A stretch of DNA of 64,000 bases from Amycolatopsis bullii (GCF_014654205.1 NZ_BNAW01000006.1:186001-250000); one strand, 5' to 3'; positions 16,609 through 25,336 are shown, counted from the first letter of the stretch. Notes: generated by a model not told the origin, from the sequence alone. A program made the numbers and translations.

Positions 16609-17229
16609 TCACCCAGCGTCACGCTCTCCGAAGACCTCGGCCCACGCCGCGGCCACCTGCCGGGCGCAGGTCGCGGGGGCGACGCCGCCGACGCCGGTGC
16701 CGAGCCCCGGCATCGCGATCGTGTCGACGAACGCCCGCACCGGGCCGTGGTCGAGCCGGCCGTCGCGCCAGGTCAGGAACACCGCGCGGGCGGCGAGGTA
16801 CGGGTGGACCGTGTCGGCGGGCAGCCGTTCGCCCGGCTCCCGCATGGTCGGTGCGCTGATCAGCCAGGCCGGCTCGGCTTCGCCGGTCGGCACCACCACG
16901 GCGTCGCCGATCGGCAGCTCACCGCCGTGGAAGGCCAGTACCGCGCTCCGGACGCTCTGCTCCACGCCCGGGAACGCCTGCGCGTACACGGCGTCGATCC
17001 CGCCGCGCATCCAGCCGTAGGAGTTGGCCGGGCTGACCACGGCCTGGGCGACGACGTCGAGCACCGACCCGCGGTGCACCCGGACCCGGCCGGCCAGCTT
17101 CTGCGCGGCGGCGGTCCAGGCCTCGGCGAGTGGTTCATCGACGGCGCACAACACCAGCTCCGGTGCGCGGGGGGCGAGCGGCGGCTTGGCGCCCTCACGT
17201 CCGGTGTGCGTGCCCGATTCGGCGGTCAC
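16609..17229 (-). CDS. Macro-domain protein
   Basis: The 206-residue protein starts at GTG. A macro domain (about 45-200) shows the ADP-ribose-binding loops: VVSPANSYGWMRGGIDAVY and, near the C-terminus, IAMPGLGTGVGGV. The N-terminal 40 residues are charged and probably disordered. Macro domains bind or hydrolyse ADP-ribose derivatives, including mono-ADP-ribosylated proteins. No ADP-ribosyltransferase or sirtuin gene is adjacent, so the substrate is unknown. It stands alone between coaA and pheA. Confidence 0.88.
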   Translation of the reverse strand: MTAESGTHTGREGAKPPLAPRAPELVLCAVDEPLAEAWTAAAQKLAGRVRVHRGSVLDVVAQAVVSPANSYGWMRGGIDAVYAQAFPGVEQSVRSAVLAFHGGELPIGDAVVVPTGEAEPAWLISAPTMREPGERLPADTVHPYLAARAVFLTWRDGRLDHGPVRAFVDTIAMPGLGTGVGGVAPATCARQVAAAWAEVFGERDAG

Positions 17230-17327
17230 CCGCCCAGCATCGCAAAAAATGCCACCCGGCGTAACCGGTTCCCGTACCGGCTGTCCGAGTGAATGTCGCC
17301 ACGGTCAGGCCCCGTAGCCTGGGTGCT

Positions 17328-18236
17328 GTGTCACGGATCGCATACTTCGGCCCCCGAGGGACCTTCACCGAACAGGCCGCGCGGGTGCTCGCCGCCGGCG
17401 AAGAACTGATCCCGGTCGAGACCGTCCGGCTGGCGATGACGGCCGTCCGCAACGGCGAGGCGGACGCGGCGTGCGTCCCCATCGAAAACTCGGTCGAGGG
17501 CGTGGTGCCCGCCACGCTCGACGCGCTCAGCGAGGCGGCCCCGCTGGTCGCCGTCGCCGAGACCATCCTGCCGATCCACTTCAGCGTGCTGACCCGGCCC
17601 GGCGGTGGCGACATCAAGACCGTCGCCAGCCACCCGCACGCACTGGCCCAGGTCCGCGAGTGGCTCGAGGAGAACCTGCCGGACGCGGACCCGGTGGCGT
17701 CGTCGTCGACGTCCGCCGCCGCGGTCGGCGTGCGGGAAGGCACCTTCGACGCGGCCGTCTGCGCGCCGGTCGCGAACGAGCACTACGGCCTCGAGGTGCT
17801 GGCCGAGGGGGTCGCCGACGTCCCCGACGCGGCGACGCGGTTCCTGCTGGTGCGTGCGCCGGGCGAGCTGCCGGAGCCGACGGGGGCCGACCGGACGTCC
17901 GTGGTCGCCGCGGCCGCGAACCGGACCGGAACGCTCGCCGAGCTGCTCACCGAGCTGGCCAGCCGCGGCATCAACCTGACCCGGCTCGACGCCCGGCCGA
18001 CGCGCAGCAACTTCGGCGAGTACCGCTTCTTCATCGACTTCGAAGGGCACGTGGCCGAGCCGCGGGTCCTCGACGCGCTGACCGCGTTGCGCCGGCACTG
18101 CCGCAACCTCCGCTTCCTCGGCTCGCACCCGCGGGCCGACGGGACCCGCACCACGATCGAACCGGGCTTCGGCAACGACGACTTCGTCGAAGCGGCCGTG
18201 TGGGCCGACGCGGTCCGCAAGGGGGACCGGGCGTGA
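17328..18236 (+). CDS. pheA: Prephenate dehydratase
   Basis: The 302-residue protein has a catalytic domain (about 1-185) with RIAYFGPRGTFTEQAA, IENSVEGVVPATLD and the family TRF motif in DAATRFLLV. An ACT domain follows (about 193-270, NRTGTLAELLTELASRGINL) that normally binds phenylalanine for feedback control. It converts prephenate to phenylpyruvate in phenylalanine synthesis. I chose the GTG at 17328 (VSRIAYFGP) over a frame start 39 bases upstream because family proteins begin there. Its stop overlaps the next gene by 4 bases. Confidence 0.95.
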   Translation: MSRIAYFGPRGTFTEQAARVLAAGEELIPVETVRLAMTAVRNGEADAACVPIENSVEGVVPATLDALSEAAPLVAVAETILPIHFSVLTRPGGGDIKTVASHPHALAQVREWLEENLPDADPVASSSTSAAAVGVREGTFDAAVCAPVANEHYGLEVLAEGVADVPDAATRFLLVRAPGELPEPTGADRTSVVAAAANRTGTLAELLTELASRGINLTRLDARPTRSNFGEYRFFIDFEGHVAEPRVLDALTALRRHCRNLRFLGSHPRADGTRTTIEPGFGNDDFVEAAVWADAVRKGDRA

Positions 18237-18850
18237 GGCTGCTGCTCATTCGCCACGGGCAGACCGACGGGAACGTCCGAGGCGCGCTGGACACCGCCCT
18301 GCCGGGCCCGCCGCTGACCGAACTCGGCCGTCAGCAGGCGGACGCGCTCGCGGCGCGGCTGGCGGAGGAGCCGCTGGTCGCGGTGTACGCGTCCCAGGCG
18401 ACGCGCGCCCAGCAGACGGCGGCCCCGCTGGCCGCGCGGTTTTCGCTGGACGTGCAGGTCGTCGACGGGGTGCACGAGGTCGTCGCGGGTGACCTCGAAG
18501 GGGCGACCGACCACGCGTCGATCCCGACCTACATGGACACGGTCCGGCGCTGGACGCTCGGCGAGCTGGCGCCGTCGCTGCCCGGCGGCGAGAGCGGCAC
18601 GAGCGTGCGCACCCGGATGCTGGACGCGGTCGGCCGGCTGCGCGCCAAGCACGAGCAGGCCGACCCGGACGGCGTGATCGCCCTGGTCAGCCACGGTGGC
18701 GCGATCCGGCTGGCCGCGGAGTGGCTGGCGCCGAACGTCCACGCGGACGTCGCCAACGCGGCGCTGATCCCCAACACAGGGCTCGTCGAGCTGGCGGCCC
18801 GGCCGGAGGGGCAGTGGCGCTGCCTGACCTGGGTCGACACGCCTCTCTGA
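18233..18850 (+). CDS. Histidine phosphatase (phosphoglycerate mutase-like)
   Basis: The 205-residue protein starts at GTG inside the pheA stop. The RHG motif (LLIRHGQTDGN) holds the catalytic His, and VSHGGAIR holds the second. Length and motifs fit the branch-1 histidine phosphatases, which act on small phosphate esters. The same pair occurs in M. tuberculosis (Rv3838c and Rv3837c), so the coupling is conserved. The substrate is unknown and a link to aromatic amino acid metabolism is only positional. Confidence 0.9.
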   Translation: MRLLLIRHGQTDGNVRGALDTALPGPPLTELGRQQADALAARLAEEPLVAVYASQATRAQQTAAPLAARFSLDVQVVDGVHEVVAGDLEGATDHASIPTYMDTVRRWTLGELAPSLPGGESGTSVRTRMLDAVGRLRAKHEQADPDGVIALVSHGGAIRLAAEWLAPNVHADVANAALIPNTGLVELAARPEGQWRCLTWVDTPL

Positions 18851-18851
18851 A

Positions 18852-18869
18852 GATCACGAAAGTGTGATC
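18852..18869. promoter_or_regulatory. Inverted repeat before the DUF4232 lipoprotein gene
   Basis: GATCAC and GTGATC are separated by GAAAGT directly after the phosphatase stop. It could be a short terminator or an operator for the gene at 18974. The 12-mer AGATCACGAAAG recurs at 62880, before another envelope gene. Confidence 0.3.
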
Positions 18870-18973
18870 CTGTCACGTTTAGAACACGCCTGGTGGGGAA
18901 TTTACGAAAGCAGCCAACCCGGCCGCGACCCGGTACGTCTACCCAGTAGCACCACACCAGGGAGGCGATTGTC

Positions 18974-19612
18974 ATGAAGCTTTCACGGTTTTTCCCGGTC
19001 GTCGCGGCTTCGGCGGGCGTGCTCGCGCTCTCCGCGTGCGGCGGTGGCGGCACGACGAACGCGGCGAGCAGCTCGACGCCGTCGAGCTCGGTGTCGCCGA
19101 CCGCCACCACCACGGTCACCACCGCCACCTCGACTCCCGCCACGACCTCGGCTCCGGCCGAGCCGCCCGCCGCCCAGCCCGCCGACAACGGGTTGTGCAA
19201 GTCCGGGGACGTCAAGCTGTCCCTCGGCCAGGGCGACGCGGGCGCCGGCTCGGTGTACCGGCCGCTGCTCATCACGAACTCCAGCGGGAAGCCCTGCACC
19301 ATCCAGGGGTTCCCCGGCGTGTCCTACGTGGCCGGTGCGGACGGGCACCAGGTCGGCAAGGACGCCTTCCGCGAAGGCACCAAGGGCAACGCCGTCAAGC
19401 TGAACCCCGGCCAGACCGCGGCCGCGGACATCCAGTTCGTCAACGTGCGCAACTTCGACCCGGGCACCTGCCAGCCGACGGCGGTCAAGGGCCTGCGCAT
19501 CTACCTGCCGCAGGAAACCGCGTCGAACTTCGTGCCGAGCGAAGGCACCGGCTGCGCGAGCACGAAGATCCCCGGCAACCAGCTCGCGGTGAAGACCGTC
19601 CACCCCGCCTAA
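18974..19612 (+). CDS. DUF4232 lipoprotein
   Basis: The 212-residue protein has a type II signal with lipobox LSAC (Cys at about 22), a Ser/Thr/Pro-rich linker to about 72 and a DUF4232 domain (about 75-212). The domain shows the paired cysteines C75, C109, C161 and C190 and the beta-rich YRPLLITNSSGKPCTIQGFP. It is exported and lipid-anchored on the outer face of the membrane. GGGAGGCGATTGTC precedes the ATG. The function of DUF4232 proteins is unknown. It is monocistronic and convergent with the next gene. Confidence 0.88.
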   Translation: MKLSRFFPVVAASAGVLALSACGGGGTTNAASSSTPSSSVSPTATTTVTTATSTPATTSAPAEPPAAQPADNGLCKSGDVKLSLGQGDAGAGSVYRPLLITNSSGKPCTIQGFPGVSYVAGADGHQVGKDAFREGTKGNAVKLNPGQTAAADIQFVNVRNFDPGTCQPTAVKGLRIYLPQETASNFVPSEGTGCASTKIPGNQLAVKTVHPA

Positions 19613-19645
19613 CCCGGACCGCGCCCCATCGCCACCCTCAACGGA

Positions 19646-19658
19646 CGGGCTTCGCCCG
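19646..19658. terminator. Small hairpin between converging genes
   Basis: CGGGC-TTC-GCCCG forms a 5-bp stem with a stable TTC loop in the 50-base gap between two converging genes. It is short and lacks a T tract. Confidence 0.35.
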
Positions 19659-19663
19659 GCTGT

Positions 19664-20134
19664 TCAGATGCGGCCGCAGATCTCCTTGGCCTCGGTGAGG
19701 TGCCGCTGGCCGGAGACGTCGCTGAAGTGCAGGCTGAGCACCATCCGGCTGACGCCGTCGATGTGGTCGGCCAGCGGCTGGTAGTTCGCGTTCACCTGGG
19801 CGGCGGCCGCCGACAGCTCCCGCGCGGCCACCATCCGGTGCAGCCGCTCCGAGCTGAGGCCCGGTGTCAGCGTGGGCTGGGCGTCCCGGCTCGTGTCGGG
19901 CAGCTCGCCCACGCGGTCGAGCGCCTGGCACGCCGCGACGGCGTCGTCGAGGGCGCCCGCGTGCACTCCGGACAGTCCCCACAGGAGTCCGAGCACGCTG
20001 CCGCCCAGCACGAACCCGGCCACCGCGCTCAGCACGAGCAGCCGTCTCGACGGCGGCGGTGACGTGGACTCGTCCGACGGCTCGTCGAAGTCGGGATCGG
20101 CGTCGGTGCCGGTCCCCGGGTCCACGGTGCGCAT
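19664..20134 (-). CDS. Single-pass membrane protein of unknown function
   Basis: The 156-residue protein has an acidic cytosolic N-terminus (about 1-30), one membrane helix (about 31-54, LLVLSAVAGFVLGGSVLGLLW) and an extracytoplasmic helical part with two Cys (C69, C153) that could form a disulfide. GGTGAGGAGG lies close to the ATG at 20134, which supports the start. I do not recognise a family. It lies downstream of the MFS gene on the same strand with a 39-base gap and may share its transcript. Confidence 0.75.
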   Translation of the reverse strand: MRTVDPGTGTDADPDFDEPSDESTSPPPSRRLLVLSAVAGFVLGGSVLGLLWGLSGVHAGALDDAVAACQALDRVGELPDTSRDAQPTLTPGLSSERLHRMVAARELSAAAAQVNANYQPLADHIDGVSRMVLSLHFSDVSGQRHLTEAKEICGRI

Positions 20135-20173
20135 GACTGCCTCCTCACCACCTGGGTGAGGAGCTATTTCAGC

Positions 20174-21439
20174 TCACAATCCCGGATCGTGGTGTGTCAG
20201 CGCCGCGGCTGAGTCCGATTCGTCACCGAGGGAGGAGCGCCGCAGCGCGCCGAACGCGACCGCGGCGATCACCAGCATCGCCACGCCGGACACCGCGAAC
20301 GTCCGCGCCGCCGAGCCGAGCTGCTCGGTCAGCACCCCGCCCAGCAGCGCGCCCAGCGGGATCGCCCCCCAGACGACCGTGCGCCACACCCCGAGCACCC
20401 GGCCGAGCAGCTCCCCGGGCACAAGGGTGTGGCGGGCCGTCGCGAGCACGACGTTCACCGCCACCACCGCGGCCGCGAAGAGGCCGAACAGCGCCGCGCC
20501 CGCGACCGGCGAGCGCACCAAGCCCATCCCGCCGAACCCGAGGCCGCAGCAGACGATCCCGCCCGTGACCACCGGCAGCCGTCCGGTCGCCCGCACCAGC
20601 CGTGGGGCGACACCCGCACCGAGCAGCCCGCCGATACCCCCGACGAACGCGAAGAAGCCGAAGGTCGCGTCGGACAGGTGGAGGTCTTCGAGCGCGTAGA
20701 GCACCAGCTGCGCTTGGGCGAGCTCGCTGACCAGGCTCAGCAGCCCCGCGACGACGACCAGCCGAAGCAGCAGCGGGTGCCCGCGCAGCCAGCGCAGGCC
20801 GTCGGCAAGTTCGGTGCGCAGTTTCGCCGGTTTGACCGGCGTCTCCGCCCTGGCGCGGTAGGTGCCCGCCAGCCCGAGCAGCACCGCCGCCGCGATCGCG
20901 AAGCCCGCGGAGTTGAGGACGAACGGGAAGGCCGCGAAGAGCGCGAAAGTCAGGCTGCCGACCGGGCCGCCGAGGAACGTCTGGCCGACGATTTCGCAGG
21001 CCTGCAGCTTGCTGTTGGCCGCGTCGAGCGAGCCGTCGCCGACGACCGCCGGGATCAGCGCGTTCGCCGCGCTGTCCGCGATCGTCTCGGCTGTCCCGAT
21101 GATCAACGCGGTCAGGTAGACCAGCCAGATCGTCATGCCGCCGACGGCCACGAGCACGGCCAGCACGCCGACCGCGACCGCGCGGGCGCTGTTCGCGACG
21201 ATCATCGCGCGCCGCCGGTCGATCCGGTCGACCAGCGCGCCGGCGACCGCGGCGAACAGGAGCCAGGGCAGGAACTGGGTGGCGGACAGCCCGGCGATGA
21301 GCACCGGATCCCGGGTCAGGGTCGTGGCCAGCAGGGGCAGGGCCACCTTGCCGATGCCGTCCCCCAGGTGGGACGCCGCGCTCGACGTCAGCAGCCACCT
21401 GAGTCTTCGGCCGCCTCCGTCGTTCCGGGCTTCGTTCAC
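20174..21439 (-). CDS. MFS exporter (EntS/MefA-like)
   Basis: The 421-residue protein has about 12 membrane helices. The MFS loop motif is visible between helices 2 and 3 as GALVDRIDRRRAMIVAN. The opening LLTSSAASHLGDGIGKVALPLL resembles the MFS_3/EntS group that exports siderophores, macrolides and other drugs by proton antiport. I chose the GTG at 21439 (VNEARN) because GGGGAGG lies 5 bases upstream. A Met five residues earlier is less well placed. A dyad-symmetric operator-like site lies about 75 bases upstream. The substrate is unknown. Confidence 0.88.
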   Translation of the reverse strand: MNEARNDGGGRRLRWLLTSSAASHLGDGIGKVALPLLATTLTRDPVLIAGLSATQFLPWLLFAAVAGALVDRIDRRRAMIVANSARAVAVGVLAVLVAVGGMTIWLVYLTALIIGTAETIADSAANALIPAVVGDGSLDAANSKLQACEIVGQTFLGGPVGSLTFALFAAFPFVLNSAGFAIAAAVLLGLAGTYRARAETPVKPAKLRTELADGLRWLRGHPLLLRLVVVAGLLSLVSELAQAQLVLYALEDLHLSDATFGFFAFVGGIGGLLGAGVAPRLVRATGRLPVVTGGIVCCGLGFGGMGLVRSPVAGAALFGLFAAAVVAVNVVLATARHTLVPGELLGRVLGVWRTVVWGAIPLGALLGGVLTEQLGSAARTFAVSGVAMLVIAAVAFGALRRSSLGDESDSAAALTHHDPGL

Positions 21440-21482
21440 TGTGCCTCCCCGCACGAATCGATGCCCAACGACTTCGGGTACG

Positions 21483-21542
21483 AGGATAACCGCGGAGATG
21501 GCTGCGCGTGGTCACGTTGTCACTAGCAGTGAATCTCGTGAC
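21483..21542 (-). promoter_or_regulatory. Promoter with nested dyad upstream of the MFS gene
   Basis: On the minus strand a TATCCT -10 element lies at 21488-21483. At 21511-21542 a nested palindrome, GTCACG-ttg-TCACT-agc-AGTGA-atct-CGTGAC, begins at the expected -35 position. This looks like an operator. It could also act as terminator for the metallopeptidase operon that ends at 21607. Confidence 0.4.
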
Positions 21543-21606
21543 GGTTTCCGGTAGTGGGCGCGGAATTCGGTGGAACGTGCCGGACCGACGAGGAAATCCG
21601 CGCGGG

Positions 21607-21957
21607 TCAGCCCCAGCCGAGCTCGTGCAGCCGGGCGTCGTCGATGCCGAAGTGGTGGCCCAGCTCGTGCACGACGGTGATCAGGACCTCCTCGACGACC
21701 TCGTCCTCGTCCTCGCACATGGCCAGGATCGGCTGCCGGTAGATCGAGATGCGGTCGGGCAGCACCCCGCCGTACGACGACGTCCGCTCGGTCAGCGCGA
21801 TGCCGTGGTAGAGCCCGAGGATGTCCGGTGCTTCGTCGTTGAACTCCTCGACGAGCACGACGACGTTGTCCATCGCGCGCGCGAACTCGGGCGGCACCTC
21901 GTCCAGCGCTTCGGAGACGAGCTCTTCGAACCGCTCCCGGCTCATCTCGACCGGCAT
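21607..21957 (-). CDS. Zincin-like metallopeptidase
   Basis: The 116-residue protein belongs to the small zincin-like family (MMP37/PF06262 type). The zinc motif HELGHHFGID is at about 97-106, preceded by the usual acidic helix EDEDEVVEEVLITV. It opens with SRERFEELVSEALDEVPPEF, as family members do. It is a predicted cytosolic zinc hydrolase with unknown substrate. Its ATG shares the A of the upstream stop (TGATG), so it is coupled to the septum-formation gene, the arrangement seen in Rv3835-Rv3836. Confidence 0.92.
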   Translation of the reverse strand: MPVEMSRERFEELVSEALDEVPPEFARAMDNVVVLVEEFNDEAPDILGLYHGIALTERTSSYGGVLPDRISIYRQPILAMCEDEDEVVEEVLITVVHELGHHFGIDDARLHELGWG

Positions 21958-22985
21958 CAGCCGCCCTGCTTCGCCGTCGAGGGAGCCGGGTTCTGCGTGG
22001 CCGGGCCCCCGCCGCCGTCCGACGGCGGGCCACCGTCCTGGGGCTGGCCGCCGTCCTGGCCGGCCGGGGCGGCCTTGATGCTGCCGGTCACCGCCTGCAG
22101 GCCGCTCTTGTCGGGCAGCACCGCGGCCACCTTGCAGTTGACCTTGGTCGAGCCGGTGTCCCAGCTCTCCTGCTCCCGCAGGTCCCAGGTCAGGATCAGC
22201 TTCTTCGCGTCGAGGTCGGCGCCGCCGGTGTAGCTGCCCGCAGCCTTGTTGCACTCGGTGTCGAGCCAGGCCTTCTGGTTGTCCTGGGAGGGGTAGCCCT
22301 CCTTGAAGTTCGACTTGAGGTCGAGGGTCGCGACGATCTCGTACGAGTGCGGCTTCGTGCAGTCGATCGGATCGCCGACGCCCTTGCCGAGCAGGGCCAG
22401 GCAGGTGCCCGGCTCGAAGACCAGCGACTGGTCCTGGTCCTTGGCCGGCCCGGTCGTCGGCAGCAGCCGGCCGCCGGGGCCGGCCCACTGCAGGCCGCAC
22501 CGCAGCTGGCGGTCGCCGTCTTCCCACTGTGACGGCGTGGGGCGGAGCAGGTTCGTGGTGAGCTTGCCGTAGGGGTCGAGCTTGTGCCCGAGGTACGGCT
22601 TCACGTCCGCGGTGCACTTCTGCTGCGCGATCTGCTGCCACTGGTCCAGCGAGGGGACCGGCGCGTCCTCCGGGTACTGGGCGCCGATGTCCACGAGCGT
22701 GGTCACCTCGAACAGGTGCGGCTCGGTGCAGGCCACCTTCCGCGCGTCGCTCGCGTCCGGGTTGTCCCAGGTCAGGCAGCTGCCGGGAGGTGAGTGGAAC
22801 GCCTCCTGGGCCGCCGCGGACAACCGGCCCGCGCCCCCGCCGGACCCGCCGGTGATGCCGTCGCTCCACGAGAAGACGACGCTGAGCGCGAGCGCGATGA
22901 GCGCGCCCGCGAAGATCCCACCCATCACGACGCGGGTGCGCAGTGTCTGGGTCGCGGTGGGGAACCGATCGGCGCTGGGAGACAT
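21957..22985 (-). CDS. Septum formation family membrane protein
   Basis: The 342-residue protein has a short cytosolic N-terminus, one membrane helix (about 20-42), and two extracytoplasmic septum-formation-type domains. Each has paired Cys and a CTEPH/CTKPHS motif (VACTEPHLFEVTTLVD, DCTKPHSYEIVATLD). The C-terminal 45 residues are Gly/Pro/Gln-rich and disordered. Members of this family are annotated as involved in actinobacterial septum formation, though the mechanism is not settled. It is coupled to the metallopeptidase gene. Confidence 0.88.
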   Translation of the reverse strand: MSPSADRFPTATQTLRTRVVMGGIFAGALIALALSVVFSWSDGITGGSGGGAGRLSAAAQEAFHSPPGSCLTWDNPDASDARKVACTEPHLFEVTTLVDIGAQYPEDAPVPSLDQWQQIAQQKCTADVKPYLGHKLDPYGKLTTNLLRPTPSQWEDGDRQLRCGLQWAGPGGRLLPTTGPAKDQDQSLVFEPGTCLALLGKGVGDPIDCTKPHSYEIVATLDLKSNFKEGYPSQDNQKAWLDTECNKAAGSYTGGADLDAKKLILTWDLREQESWDTGSTKVNCKVAAVLPDKSGLQAVTGSIKAAPAGQDGGQPQDGGPPSDGGGGPATQNPAPSTAKQGG

Positions 22986-23079
22986 CGCAGTCCATGATGC
23001 CCGCGCCGCGCATGACGTGCGCGGTCCGGGTGGTTAGGGTGGTCACGGTTTCGCGGTGGCCGGTGATTACGGAGCGCAC

Positions 23080-23679
23080 ATGACGCAGGACAACAATACT
23101 GGGGACCAGCCGCCCCCCGAGCCGCCGAAGCGCGGCTCGATGAGGTTTCAGGACTCGAACACCCAGCCTCGTCAGCCTTCGCTGGCCGAGCAGCGGGCCC
23201 GGCAGCAGGCGCTGGCCCAGGAGGAACGGAACGAGGAGCTGGCCCGCCAGGCCGACGCCAAGGCGGCAACGCGGCGCAAGGTCCTGATCGGCAGCGGCGT
23301 CACGGTCGGGCTCGTCGGCCTGGTCGCGACGTTCTACACGGTGGCGAAGACCGAGAACGTCACGGCGGTCTGCACCGACAAGAACGGCGTCGTCGTCCAG
23401 AACGACGACTACTGCGACGACAACTACGTCACCAGCCACGGCGGCTACCACAGCGGTGGCTTCCTGTTCCTGCCGATCCCGGGTGGCGGCTACAACAGCT
23501 ACCGCTACAACTACGGCGGCACCGGTGTGGTCGGCCAGCGGGTGACCGGTGGCTCGTACGACCCGCCGTCGGCCCGCACCAACGTCACGACGAAGACGGG
23601 CAAGTCCGTCCAGCGCGGCGGGTTCGGCATCAGCGGCAAGAGCGGCAGCGGCGGCAGCGGCAAGAGCGGGGGATCGTAG
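23080..23679 (+). CDS. DUF1190-like (YgiB/YjfM-type) membrane protein
   Basis: The 199-residue protein has a charged cytosolic N-terminal half (MRFQDSNTQPRQPSLAEQRA), one membrane helix (about 70-92), and a Gly/Tyr/Ser-rich exported tail with CTDKNGVVVQNDDYCDDNYV and two Cys. The tail ends in Gly/Ser repeats. By position before a GSP-synthase-like gene and by composition, it corresponds to YgiB/YjfM (DUF1190) of E. coli, but the sequence match by eye is weak. The ATG at 23080 is preferred over a frame start 24 bases upstream. The next gene starts directly after its stop. Confidence 0.7.
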   Translation: MTQDNNTGDQPPPEPPKRGSMRFQDSNTQPRQPSLAEQRARQQALAQEERNEELARQADAKAATRRKVLIGSGVTVGLVGLVATFYTVAKTENVTAVCTDKNGVVVQNDDYCDDNYVTSHGGYHSGGFLFLPIPGGGYNSYRYNYGGTGVVGQRVTGGSYDPPSARTNVTTKTGKSVQRGGFGISGKSGSGGSGKSGGS

Positions 23680-24846
23680 GTGTACCGGGATCGGCGAGAG
23701 CCGCGGCGCGACTGGCAGCGGATCGTCGAAGAGCAGGGGCTCGTCTACGGCACGCCGGCCCGCGACAGCAGCGGCCGGGTGCGGCCGTACTGGGACGAGT
23801 CCGTGCACTACGTCTTCGAAATGGACGAGGTCCTCTCGCTCGAGGCCGACGTCGAACTGCTGCACTCGATGTGCCTGGAAGCCGTCGACAACGTCGTGAC
23901 GACCGAGGGCTACCGGCGGTTCGGCATCCCCGAGTGGGTCTGGCCGCACATCGCCGAGTCGTGGAAGCGGCAGGACCCGCACGTCTACGGCCGGTTCGAC
24001 CTGCGCTACGACGGCAAGTCGCCGGCGAAGCTGCTGGAGTACAACGCGGACACGCCGACCACGCTGCTGGAGGCGTCGCTGCTGCAGTGGCACTGGAAGA
24101 CCGACGTCTTCCCGGACGACGACCAGTGGAACTCGATCCACGAGAAGCTCGTCGAGCGGTGGACGCAGCTGCAGGACAAGCTGCCGTCGAACGAACTGCA
24201 CTTCACCTGGTCGGCGGCCGACCCTTCGGGCGAGGACAACGTCACGACGGCGTACCTGCAGGAGACGGCGGCCGAGGCCGGCCTCGACACGGTGGGCCTG
24301 GCGATCGAGGAGATCGGCTGGGACCCGGTGCTCAAGCGGTTCGTCGACCTCGAAGAGGCGCAGATGGCGACCGTGCTGAAGCTGTACCCGTGGGAGTGGG
24401 TGGTCGACGAGGAGTTCGGCCGCCACGCCGTCGAGTCGCTGCCGCGGACGCTGTGGATCGAGCCGCTGTGGAAGATGATCCTCTCCAACAAGACGCTGCT
24501 GGCGATCCTGTGGGAGAACTACCCGGGCCACCCGAACCTGCTGCCCGCGTTCGCCGACGACCCCGGCCTGCTGACGGAGTACGTCCGCAAGCCGAAGCTG
24601 GGCCGTGAGGGCGCGAACGTCCAGATCGTCGCGACCGGCTACGAGACCCAGACCGACGGCGTCTACGGTGCTGAAGGCTTCGTCTACCAGGCGTTCGACC
24701 CGCTGCCCGAATTCGACGGCTACCGGCCGGCGCTCGGCGCGTGGATCGTCGGCGACAGCTCCGCCGGGCTGGGCATCCGCGAGACCGGCGGCCTGGTCAC
24801 CGACGACGGTGCGGCCTTCGTCCCACACCGCATCGTCGAGTCGTGA
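23680..24846 (+). CDS. Glutathionylspermidine synthase-like ATP-grasp protein (YgiC/YjfC type)
   Basis: The 388-residue protein corresponds to the synthetase domain of Gsp synthase without the amidase. ATP-grasp features are seen in LRYDGKSPAKLLEYNADTPT (about 106-126), MILSNKTLLAILWENYPGHPNLLPA (about 266-290) and KPKLGREGANVQIV (about 306-319). The enzyme is expected to form a C-N bond between a peptide carboxylate and an amine using ATP. The E. coli paralogues have no established substrate. GTG follows the previous stop with no gap, so the two are co-translated. A DUF350 gene follows after 37 bases. Confidence 0.9.
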   Translation: MYRDRREPRRDWQRIVEEQGLVYGTPARDSSGRVRPYWDESVHYVFEMDEVLSLEADVELLHSMCLEAVDNVVTTEGYRRFGIPEWVWPHIAESWKRQDPHVYGRFDLRYDGKSPAKLLEYNADTPTTLLEASLLQWHWKTDVFPDDDQWNSIHEKLVERWTQLQDKLPSNELHFTWSAADPSGEDNVTTAYLQETAAEAGLDTVGLAIEEIGWDPVLKRFVDLEEAQMATVLKLYPWEWVVDEEFGRHAVESLPRTLWIEPLWKMILSNKTLLAILWENYPGHPNLLPAFADDPGLLTEYVRKPKLGREGANVQIVATGYETQTDGVYGAEGFVYQAFDPLPEFDGYRPALGAWIVGDSSAGLGIRETGGLVTDDGAAFVPHRIVES

Positions 24847-24883
24847 TAAAACACCCCATCGCTGACCTTTCGGGAGAAAACTC

Positions 24884-25336
24884 GTGACCTCGACGCTTGC
24901 GCTGTCCGACACGTTCGGCTCCGACCTCGTGCGGGGGATCGGCGCGATCCTGCTGTACGGCGTCATCGGCCTGCTGCTGATGTTCGCCGGCTTCTACGCG
25001 ATCGACTGGACCACGCCGGGCAAGCTGTCCAAGCTGGTGACGCAGGGCCTGCCGAACGCGGTGATCGTGACCGCGTCCGGGATGCTCTCGATGGCGTTCA
25101 TCGTCGTGGTGGCGATCTTCAACTCCGCCAGCGACCTCACCGAAGGCCTGATCACCTCGCTGGTCTACGGCCTGCTGGGGATCGTCGTCCAGGTGGTCGC
25201 GGTCCGGCTGCTGGAGTGGGCGACCCGCATCGACGTGGCCTCGACCATCGAGAGCGAGAAGTTCGCCCCGGTGAGCATCGTCGTCGCGGCGGCGCACCTC
25301 GGCCTGGGTCTCGTGGTGGCGGTCGGCATCTCCTGA
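24884..25336 (+). CDS. DUF350 membrane protein (YjfL-like)
   Basis: The 150-residue protein has four membrane helices in two similar halves (about 17-40 and 58-80, then 90-112 and 128-148), as DUF350 proteins do. Family-type sequences include MFAGFYAIDWTTPGKLSKLV and AVRLLEWATRIDV. It starts at GTG with CGGGAG upstream. Together with the two preceding genes it forms the YjfL/YjfM/YjfC set known from Enterobacteria. The role is unknown, and a membrane-stress link is suggested only by that association. Confidence 0.88.
   Translation: MTSTLALSDTFGSDLVRGIGAILLYGVIGLLLMFAGFYAIDWTTPGKLSKLVTQGLPNAVIVTASGMLSMAFIVVVAIFNSASDLTEGLITSLVYGLLGIVVQVVAVRLLEWATRIDVASTIESEKFAPVSIVVAAAHLGLGLVVAVGIS

Noticed and set aside
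21607-24966. A 1119-codon open frame on the minus strand
   Set aside because: It runs opposite the DUF1190-like and ATP-grasp genes and out of frame with the septum gene. Only its last 116 codons (the metallopeptidase) have family features. High GC makes such shadows common.
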